Source: DATKPC01 sp035524275 (GTDB lineage Bacteria > Pseudomonadota > Gammaproteobacteria > Burkholderiales > Burkholderiaceae_F). From it: a stretch of 22,188 nt of DNA. Within the stretch, counting starts at the first letter, position 1. Each line of letters begins with the position of its first letter. Where the stretch lies: positions 1-22,188 of the forward strand of contig DATKPC010000024.1 in assembly GCA_035524275.1 (NCBI GenBank), written 5' to 3'. The notes under the pieces were generated by a model, which saw only the letters and a program-made list of their open reading frames with translations, searched no databases and was not told where the DNA came from. The translations under genes and the position numbers were made by a program. Positions 1-6,538 of the stretch are shown one piece after another.

Positions 1-50
1 AGTGCGGCGCACAGTCCGAAGCCGGCGAGCAGCTTGGTACGCAGAAGCAT
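1..50 (-). CDS. Methyl-accepting chemotaxis protein, N-terminal fragment (cut by window edge)
   Basis: Only the first 16 complete codons are inside the window; the gene runs off the left edge. The visible peptide, MLLRTKLLAGFGLCAA, has a basic start followed by a hydrophobic run, the usual first transmembrane segment of chemoreceptors ('RTKLLxGFG' is a common opening). The ATG at 50 is preceded by GGAG about six bases upstream. An in-frame ATG at 62 lacks such a site, so 50 is preferred. The gene lies downstream of, and on the same strand as, the complete chemoreceptor at 268-1800. The family call rests on very few residues and could be another membrane sensor, such as a histidine kinase. Confidence 0.5.
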   Translation of the reverse strand, partial: MLLRTKLLAGFGLCAA

Positions 51-190
51 CGAGCTCTCCATGGACGCGGGAGCGGCGCGCGCCGCCGGCGCAACGCGGC
101 TCCGCAGGAGGCGACTCTAGAGGGAGCGGGTCCGGGCTTAATGCGGGAATAGGAAGGCCGCCGCGAGGCAATTCCGGAGTTGGGGCGCGG

Positions 191-230
191 GCCCTCTCCC
201 CCACCCCTTCCCCGCTGGCGCGCGCGGTGG
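191..230 (+). repeat. Degenerate copy of the C-rich hairpin repeat
   Basis: A C-rich stretch (GCCCTCTCCCCCACCCCTTC, then a GC-rich dyad around 214-225) resembles the repeat units at 16539-16577 and 22114-22154. The hairpin half is eroded. It sits in the gap between the two chemoreceptor genes, like the other copies, which are all intergenic. Confidence 0.55.
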
Positions 231-267
231 CCGGAGGGCGCGACGCGCCGCCCGGTGCCGGCGCCGG

Positions 268-1800
268 TCAGACGCTGAAGACGGCGGTCGCGCGATGCAG
301 CGTTTCGGCTTGCGCGCGCAGGCTGCCGGCCGCTGCGGCCGACTCCTCGACCAGCGCCGCATTCTGCTGGGTCGTGCGATCCATCTGCGCCACCGCGTCG
401 TTGATCTGCGTGATACCCGATGATTGCTCGTGCGTGACCGCGGCGATCTCGGCGATCAGTTGGCTGACATCCTGCGCCTGCTGCCGCACCCCGCGAATCG
501 CATGGCCCGCGTCGGCCACCATGCGCGAGCCTGCCGCGACGCGGTCTCCGGACTCGCCGATCAGTTTCTTGATGTCGCGCGCCGCCAGCCCGCAGCGCTG
601 CGCGAGCGAGCGGACTTCGCCGGCGACGACGGCGAAGCCGCGCCCTTGTTCTCCGGCGCGCGCGGCTTCGACCGCGGCATTCAGCGCCAGGATGTTCGTC
701 TGGAACGCGATGCCGTCGATGACCGTCGTGATCTCGGCGATCCGGCCGCTCGATTCGCTGATTTCGGCCATCGTCGCGACGACCTGATCGACGACGACAC
801 CGCCGTCACTCGCCGACTTGAGCGCGGCGTTCGCGAGTTCCTTGGCCTGGCCGGCGCGCTCCGCGCTGCGCTTGACGGTCGCCGAGAGCTCTTCCAGCGC
901 CGCCGCCGTCTGCTCCAGCGCCGTCGCCTGTTCCTCGGTCCGTCCGCTCAGGTCCTGGTTGCCGCTGGCGATCTGCGATGCCGCCGTCGTGACGGAGTCG
1001 ACGCCTTGGCGCACGGTGCCGACGATGGCCGCGAGGCCTTCGCGCATCGCCTGCATGGCGCCCGCCACGCTGGACGGATCCGGGTCCTGGTCCTGTTCGC
1101 CCGGCGCCAGGTCGCCGCGAGCGATTTGCGCGGCGACCGCGGCGAGTCGTTCCGGTTCGGAGCCGAGCTGCCGGGTGGTTCGACGAACCGTCGGCAGGCC
1201 GGACAAGATGCCCAGGAGCAGGCCGCCGAGCATCATTGCGCCGCTCCAACGGGCGATCCGGTCGACGCGGCCCTCGACGTCAGTGATCGCCCTCCTCGCA
1301 TCGGCGTCGATCGCCTCGATGCTTTTCGCGAGCAATTCGGTCGGCGCTCGATCCATGCCTTTCACCGCGATGTCGCCGGCCTGCGGATCGAAGCCGGCGG
1401 CGTCGAAGCGGTCGCGCCCGAGACGATAGTTCGCGCCCATGTCCTTGTGGGCGGCGAGGAACTGCGTCACGACGCGTTGCGATTCCGGATCGGTCAGGGT
1501 CGCCGACAACCGGGCGCCCAGTTCATCGACCTCGCGCTCGCGCGCCTCGAACGCGGCCCAATGCTTGTCGTGCGCGGCACGATCCTTGCCGCGCAGCAGG
1601 AAGTCCTTCCACTCCTGGACCTGGAACTTGAACACGACGATCAGCCGCGCCGCGTCCAGTTGTCGGCCCCCCGCCTGCTGCAAGATGGCTGCGCGCTCGT
1701 CGTTCGCGCGCTCGAGGAGAACCATTCCGCCGGCCGCGGTGGCGGCGACCAGCCCGGAGGCAACGCCGACCGCGAGGAGGAGCTTATGGGCGAGTTTCAT
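268..1800 (-). CDS. Methyl-accepting chemotaxis protein (Tsr-type signalling domain)
   Basis: This 510-residue transmembrane chemoreceptor would pass ligand signals to CheA/CheW. A first membrane segment lies at about residues 7-28, followed by a mostly helical periplasmic sensor of about 155 residues (four-helix-bundle-like). A second membrane segment is at about 187-205, then a HAMP-like region (about 205-260) and the cytoplasmic coiled coil. The signalling hairpin tip is highly conserved (IDGIAFQTNILALNAAVEAA, starting at residue 361, then RAGEQGRGFAVVA). The C-terminus ends in AVFSV and has no NWETF-type CheR/CheB tether. The ATG at 1800 is chosen because it starts the MKLAHKLLLAVGV membrane segment; its ribosome site is weak (AAGG, somewhat far). 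It lies 154 bp after the GH3 gene on the same strand, so co-expression with the glycosidase operon is possible. The ligand is unknown. Confidence 0.93.
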   Translation of the reverse strand: MKLAHKLLLAVGVASGLVAATAAGGMVLLERANDERAAILQQAGGRQLDAARLIVVFKFQVQEWKDFLLRGKDRAAHDKHWAAFEAREREVDELGARLSATLTDPESQRVVTQFLAAHKDMGANYRLGRDRFDAAGFDPQAGDIAVKGMDRAPTELLAKSIEAIDADARRAITDVEGRVDRIARWSGAMMLGGLLLGILSGLPTVRRTTRQLGSEPERLAAVAAQIARGDLAPGEQDQDPDPSSVAGAMQAMREGLAAIVGTVRQGVDSVTTAASQIASGNQDLSGRTEEQATALEQTAAALEELSATVKRSAERAGQAKELANAALKSASDGGVVVDQVVATMAEISESSGRIAEITTVIDGIAFQTNILALNAAVEAARAGEQGRGFAVVAGEVRSLAQRCGLAARDIKKLIGESGDRVAAGSRMVADAGHAIRGVRQQAQDVSQLIAEIAAVTHEQSSGITQINDAVAQMDRTTQQNAALVEESAAAAGSLRAQAETLHRATAVFSV

Positions 1801-1884
1801 CGCATGTGCGCCTTGGTGAGCCTTGGCGGGACCAAGTCGGGAAAGCCCGGACCCGGCGCGTGGCGGCCACCTCGGCCGGCCCGC

Positions 1885-1909
1885 AAATTGCGCCAAAACG
1901 GTGCAATTT
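1885..1909. terminator. 10-bp stem-loop between GH3 and chemoreceptor genes
   Basis: AAATTGCGCC (1885-1894) pairs with GGTGCAATTT (1900-1909) across a 5-base loop, with one G-U pair. It stands out as A/T-rich in a very GC-rich region and lies 46 bp beyond the GH3 stop. There is no long T-tract on the minus strand, so it could be a weak terminator, an attenuating hairpin or a protein-binding dyad in front of the chemoreceptor gene. Confidence 0.4.
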
Positions 1910-1954
1910 TCCCCAAGTTTCGAAGGGATATAACCCGTGAATTGAGGGCAGTCC

Positions 1955-4144
1955 CTAGGCCTTCTTTCCCGGGTCCGGCATCGACCGGTCGCCGTCGGCC
2001 CGCACGTCGACCACGCAGGACAGCAGCGTCGCGCGATCCGCATTCGGCCCCACCAGGATCTCGACGTCGCCGGGCTCGAACACCAGGTTGAGTTCCGGAT
2101 CGAGAAACTGCAGATCCGTCGCGGCGAACGACAGGCGCACCGTGCCGCGGGCGCCCGGCGCCAGCACGATCTTGCCGACGTCGCGCAGTTCCAGCAGCGG
2201 TCGCGTGACGCTCGCGACCTTGTCGCGCGAGAAAAGGAACACGGTTTCCTCGGCCGTGCGGGCGCCGTCGTTGCGCACGTCGACCTGCACGTCGATCGTG
2301 TCGCCGGCCGAAGGCTGCTGCGGGGAAACACGCAGGTTCGTGTACGTGAAGCGTCCATAGCTCAGTCCGTGCCCGAAGGGATAGAGCGGTTCGTTGGGCA
2401 CGTCCAGGTACTTGCTCGTGAAGGGGTCCTTCGGGTTCGCGGGTCGCCCCGTCGGCCGCTGGCCGAAGAAAATCGGGGCCTGGCCGACGACGCGCGGCCA
2501 GGTGATCGGCGTGCGCCCGCTGGGCGAGACGCGCCCGGACAGGACGTCGGCGATCGCGTGACCGGTCTCGTGGCCGAGGAACCAGGCCGCGAGCACGGCG
2601 TCGGCCTGCCGCGCGAGCCACGGGATCACGAGGGGCCGGCCGCAGAACAGGATCGCGATCGCCGGGATGCCGCGCGTCGCGGCGCGCCGCAGCACCGCTT
2701 CCGCAAATGCGCGCTGCCGACCCGGCAGGTCGGGGTCGGCACGGCTGGCGGCCTCGCCGCTCATCGTCGAGCCTTCGCCGAGGCACAGCACGACCGCGTC
2801 CGCGGCGTCGGCCTGCGCGAGGGCCTGCTCGATGCCGTCGGCAGCGTCGCCCAGGATCTCGACGCCCTTCGCATGCCGGATGTCGACGCCGGGCAATCCG
2901 GCCCGCAGGCCGGCGAGCACGCTGACGTGGCCTTCGGGCTCGCCGCCGGCGGCCCACCACGGGCCGCGCATCTCGGCGGCCGCGTCCGCGAGCGGTCCCA
3001 GCAGCGCGAGCCGCCGCAGGGATCCCGCGAGCGGCAGCGTGTCGCGGTCGTTCTTCAGCATCACGATGGCGCGCGCCGCGACGGTCCGCGCCAGTTGCCG
3101 TCGCCTCGCCAGCGCGTCCGTCGTCTCGCGCGCCGTGCCGCGCCGGAACGGATCGTCGAACAGGCCCAGTCGCTCCTTGAGGCGCAGCACGCGGCGAACC
3201 GCGGTATCGACCTGCGCCATCGTGACGCGCCCGCGCTCGAGCGCGAGCGGAAGCCCGCGGCGGTAGGCGTCGGACATCATGTCGATGTCGATTCCGGCGT
3301 TCAGCGCAAGCGCCGCGGCGTCCGCGAGGTCCGCCGCGACGCCGTGCCGGATCAATTCGCCGATCGCGTTGTAGTCGCTGACGAGGACGCCATCGAACCC
3401 CAATTCGCCGCGCAGCGTGCCTTCGAGCAGGGCCTTGTGGGCCGTCATCGGGATCCCGCTCAGGTCCGTGAACGCCGGCATCACGGAGGCGACGCTCGCC
3501 TCCACGGCGGCCGCGAAGGCCGGGAGGTGGACTTCGCGCAGCGTCCGTTCGGAAATGTCGACGGCGGCGTATTCGCGGCCGGCGTTCACCGGTCCGTAGG
3601 CGCAGAAATGCTTCGCGCAGCCGGCGAGCGCGGTCGGCGCGGCGAGGTCGTCGCCCTGGAAGCCGCGGACCTTGGCCCGCGCGAAGCGCGCCGCGATCCA
3701 TGGGTCTTCGCCAGGCCCCTCCGCCGTCCGGCCCCAGCGCAGGTCGCGCGAGACGTCGAGCATCGGCGCGAAGGTCATCGCGAGCCCGTCGCTCGCGGCC
3801 TCCGTCGCCGCTTCGCGCGCGGTGAGTTCCCAGGTCGCCGGATCGAACAGCGCGGCCTCGGCGAGCGGAATCGGAAACAGCGTGCGGTGGCCATGGATGA
3901 CGTCCAGCCCGACCAGCAGCGGAATCCCGAGCCGCGATCCCTCGACGGCAAGGCGCTGCATCTCGTGGATCGGGCCGGCGCCGACCAGGTTGAGCAGGTT
4001 GCCGATCGTCCCGTCCCGGATCGCGTCGGTGGAGTCGCCGGCGATCACCGGGCCGGTGACCGTGAAGCTGGAGGCCGTCATCGTCAGCTGGCCGAGCTTC
4101 TCCGGCAGCGTCATCGCGGCGAGCAACTTGTCGATGCGCGTCAT
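1955..4144 (-). CDS. bglX: Glycoside hydrolase family 3 beta-glucosidase, BglX-like, no signal peptide
   Basis: This 729-residue enzyme is predicted to remove glucose from the non-reducing end of beta-linked gluco-oligosaccharides with retention. Family marks include VGLDVIHG (78-85), RWGRTAEGPGEDP (136-148), a KHF motif (178-180) and the nucleophile Asp257 in GVLVSDYNA. The GH3 C-terminal domain follows, then a fibronectin-III-like domain after FGHGLSYGRFTY. Length and domain order match E. coli BglX (about 765 aa with its signal), but the start MTRIDKLLAAMTLPEK has no signal peptide, so a cytoplasmic place is inferred. The start ATG overlaps the stop of a 21-codon ORF (ATGA) and has no good ribosome site of its own. 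GH3 enzymes next to GH144 genes are known to cleave sophoro-oligosaccharides in Bacteroides; beta-1,2 specificity here is inference. Confidence 0.93.
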   Translation of the reverse strand: MTRIDKLLAAMTLPEKLGQLTMTASSFTVTGPVIAGDSTDAIRDGTIGNLLNLVGAGPIHEMQRLAVEGSRLGIPLLVGLDVIHGHRTLFPIPLAEAALFDPATWELTAREAATEAASDGLAMTFAPMLDVSRDLRWGRTAEGPGEDPWIAARFARAKVRGFQGDDLAAPTALAGCAKHFCAYGPVNAGREYAAVDISERTLREVHLPAFAAAVEASVASVMPAFTDLSGIPMTAHKALLEGTLRGELGFDGVLVSDYNAIGELIRHGVAADLADAAALALNAGIDIDMMSDAYRRGLPLALERGRVTMAQVDTAVRRVLRLKERLGLFDDPFRRGTARETTDALARRRQLARTVAARAIVMLKNDRDTLPLAGSLRRLALLGPLADAAAEMRGPWWAAGGEPEGHVSVLAGLRAGLPGVDIRHAKGVEILGDAADGIEQALAQADAADAVVLCLGEGSTMSGEAASRADPDLPGRQRAFAEAVLRRAATRGIPAIAILFCGRPLVIPWLARQADAVLAAWFLGHETGHAIADVLSGRVSPSGRTPITWPRVVGQAPIFFGQRPTGRPANPKDPFTSKYLDVPNEPLYPFGHGLSYGRFTYTNLRVSPQQPSAGDTIDVQVDVRNDGARTAEETVFLFSRDKVASVTRPLLELRDVGKIVLAPGARGTVRLSFAATDLQFLDPELNLVFEPGDVEILVGPNADRATLLSCVVDVRADGDRSMPDPGKKA

Positions 4145-4206
4145 GCGGTGGGGCTTTCGCAGTCCTGCGGCTGGTCGGGAGCCGGTACGGTGAGGCCCGT
4201 GTTCAT
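4141..4206 (-). CDS. Possible 21-codon ORF coupled to the GH3 gene
   Basis: An ATG at 4206 has a strong, well-spaced ribosome site (GAGGAAG) that overlaps the stop of the upstream hydrolase gene. It opens a 21-codon frame (MNTGLTVPAPDQPQDCESPT plus A) whose TGA overlaps the GH3 start as ATGA. The GH3 gene itself lacks a good ribosome site. The peptide resembles no family I know. It may act as a coupling leader that delivers ribosomes to the GH3 start, or it may be a former N-terminal extension of GH3 now in another frame. It could also be chance. Confidence 0.4.
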   Translation of the reverse strand: MNTGLTVPAPDQPQDCESPTA

Positions 4207-4210
4207 GGAT

Positions 4211-6538
4211 TCACTTCCTCATCGGAATGTCGACGTAGCTCGTCGCGTACCAGCGGATCTTCAGCGGGTCGTCGGCGTCGTCGACGCTTTCCTCGCGCAC
4301 GTCCTTGCCGGTGCCGTAATCGATCTCCTGGTCCGGCCGCTTGTTCACGCCGATCACGAAGACGATGCGGCTGCCGGCGCGGAATCGCCGACTTGCCAGC
4401 CGCTCGCAGCGGAACGCGAGCTGCTGGCGCTCGCCCGCATGCAGCAGGCGGCGGTGGGCGCGGTCGGACGCGTAGCTGGCGCGGAATTCGCAGGGCGGGT
4501 CGAAGACCTGGACGTAGTCGCCGCCAGGCAGCAGTTCATAGAGCGTCGCCCTCAGGTCCATGTCCATCTTGTTGACCATGACGTCGAGGCGCCCGGCGAT
4601 GAAGCCGCCGACCTCCAGAGGCTGCGGCAGCGGGTCGCTGAAGTAGCTCACGCCATGGCGCGCCTGGATCTCCTTGCGCACCAGTCGCAGCGGCGGCGTC
4701 CAGTTGACGTCGTGCCGGTCGGCGAGGTCGACGCGAAGCGCCACGTAGGCCGGCTCCTTGCCGGCAACGCCCGACGGGGGGGCGGATTTCAGCGCGTGCC
4801 CGTTCAACACCGGCGCCGGGTCCAGGAAGAGGCGCAGCGACGCGTCGCCCAGCGCGGCGATCGAGGGCACGTGTCGCCACGCGCCGCTGCCGGGTTCGCC
4901 GCCGGGCACCGCGACGTTGACGCGATCGGCAAGGAGCGGCGGCTTCGCAGCGCCCTTCAGCACGTGGTCGAGCCACGCGTAGCGGAGGGCATCGAGGTCG
5001 ACCTGCGCCGACGCCTCGATCGGCAGTCCGCGAAGGTCCGGCGCCGCGTCGCGCGTTGCGGCCGCGTCGTCGAACGGTCCCGCGAGCAGCGTGTCGTCGG
5101 CGCGCGGATTGAACCGCTGGTGCTGCGTGAAGTAGTGCAGCGCGCCGACCGCGCCATCGGCGTAGAACCCGGCCAGCGTCAGCACCGGCATCCCGATCGC
5201 CGCAAAGTCGGCGCCGGCCGGCACCATGTCCTGCCAGAACAGGTCATAGCTCGGGTGATTGAGCCAGCGGTGGAACGCCCGGCTCGGGCGGCCGAGCATG
5301 TCGTCGAGGTCGCGCACCGGCCGGCCGCTGGCATACCAGTCGCGCTGCAGCGAATTCCACGCGGTGTCGTCCAGCTCGGCCGGTGCACCGGGTGGCGTTG
5401 CCGCGGTGCCGGCCTGGATCGCCCAGCGGTAGGCATCGACGTGGAAGATGTTGCCCTGCATCGGGAAATCGATCCCCGGCGCCATGGCGTTCGTCGTTGC
5501 GATCGCCTTGAGCGCCGGCGGCGCGCGCCGGGCGGCGGCCCACGCGGCGAAGCCGGCGTAGCCGTCGCCGATCATCGCGACGCGACCATCGCTCCACGGC
5601 TGGTGCGCGATCCAGTCGATGACGGCGTGCGCGTCGGAGCCGTCGCGCTGCCACGGCATCGCATGGCCGGCCCGCTCATCGGCGCCTCGCGCCAGCGCGA
5701 CGACGCCGGCGTAGCCGTGGGCCGCGATCTCGCGCGCCGCGGCGCGCGCGCGGGCGTCGATCGTGAAGATCAGCAGCGTCGGCATGCGTTCCGCGGACGT
5801 CGGCGCGGCGCCGCCGCGCGGCCGCACGATCGCCGCCGCAATCGAGGCGCCATCCGGGGTCCGGATCCGCGCGTCTTCGCCTTGCCCGTAGCGGCGCTGC
5901 TCGTCCTCGGCCGCGAGCCGGTCGACGAGCGGATCGAAGGCGCGCGCCGCGTCGAACGCGAAGTACGTCCAGACGAGGTTGACGGCGTCGGCCAGTCCGA
6001 TCGATGTTCGACCCTGCTGCCGGTGCAGCAGGTCGCGCAGCGAGTCCTCGAGCACCGCGATCGAGCGGCCGTGCCAGCTCGTGACCGCATAGGCGTCGAG
6101 GTCGCCGAGGTGCCCGACGATGTCGCGATACGACTTCTCGAACGCCGGCACGAAGGCGAGATGGTCCGGCGCCTCGATGGCGCGCGCGTGGACGTAGACG
6201 TCGTAGACGACCGCTTCGCCGATGCGCGTGCCGGCCGCGCCGTTGGCGCGTCGCCGTTCGCTCAGCGTGCGCCGCGAGGCATCGGCGGCGGCGTCGTTGC
6301 CGGCGACGACCTGCAGCGCGGACAGGTACGACAGGTAGCGTTCCGGGTGGTTTTCCTGGTAGACCGGCAGCACGCGCGCGGCCAGGTCGCGCATCGCCAC
6401 CGCCAGCGCGGCATCGGCCGAAGCCGGCGGCGGCCTGAAATCGAACGCCTGCGCGCGTGCGCCGGCCAACGGTGCCAGCAGCACGACGAGGGCCGCCGAC
6501 GCGGCCCATGCACCCCGCATCCCGCGCCGGCCGCTCAC
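4211..6538 (-). CDS. Exported S15/CocE-like alpha/beta-hydrolase-fold protein lacking catalytic Ser and His
   Basis: The 775-residue product begins with a signal peptide (basic MSGRRGMRG, hydrophobic core, probable cut after GARA near residue 29), so it is predicted periplasmic. The middle part follows the X-prolyl dipeptidyl-peptidase/CocE-NonD fold: WSDGRVAMIGDGYAGFAAW at the nucleophile elbow, then LTLAGFYADGAVGALHYF and GPFDDAAATR at the usual acid and histidine turns. The C-terminal third resembles the beta-rich C-terminal domain of this family. At the elbow, family members usually read GxSYxG, but here it is GDGYAG with Gly326. The usual Asp-His of GPWDHAGTR is Asp-Asp, with Asp491 in the His position. 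It may therefore bind rather than hydrolyse. The GTG start at 6538 overlaps the stop of the transporter gene (GTGA); an in-frame ATG at 6520 is the alternative. Confidence 0.8.
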   Translation of the reverse strand: MSGRRGMRGAWAASAALVVLLAPLAGARAQAFDFRPPPASADAALAVAMRDLAARVLPVYQENHPERYLSYLSALQVVAGNDAAADASRRTLSERRRANGAAGTRIGEAVVYDVYVHARAIEAPDHLAFVPAFEKSYRDIVGHLGDLDAYAVTSWHGRSIAVLEDSLRDLLHRQQGRTSIGLADAVNLVWTYFAFDAARAFDPLVDRLAAEDEQRRYGQGEDARIRTPDGASIAAAIVRPRGGAAPTSAERMPTLLIFTIDARARAAAREIAAHGYAGVVALARGADERAGHAMPWQRDGSDAHAVIDWIAHQPWSDGRVAMIGDGYAGFAAWAAARRAPPALKAIATTNAMAPGIDFPMQGNIFHVDAYRWAIQAGTAATPPGAPAELDDTAWNSLQRDWYASGRPVRDLDDMLGRPSRAFHRWLNHPSYDLFWQDMVPAGADFAAIGMPVLTLAGFYADGAVGALHYFTQHQRFNPRADDTLLAGPFDDAAATRDAAPDLRGLPIEASAQVDLDALRYAWLDHVLKGAAKPPLLADRVNVAVPGGEPGSGAWRHVPSIAALGDASLRLFLDPAPVLNGHALKSAPPSGVAGKEPAYVALRVDLADRHDVNWTPPLRLVRKEIQARHGVSYFSDPLPQPLEVGGFIAGRLDVMVNKMDMDLRATLYELLPGGDYVQVFDPPCEFRASYASDRAHRRLLHAGERQQLAFRCERLASRRFRAGSRIVFVIGVNKRPDQEIDYGTGKDVREESVDDADDPLKIRWYATSYVDIPMRK

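Noticed and set aside
51..267. Sigma-28 (flagellar-type) promoter before the partial chemoreceptor gene
   Set aside because: I could not find convincing TAAA and GCCGATAA boxes at the right spacing.
1895..1930. Sigma-54 promoter on the minus strand before the chemoreceptor gene
   Set aside because: The GG and GC elements in the CTTGGGGAAAATTGC region are not spaced 10 bp apart as required.
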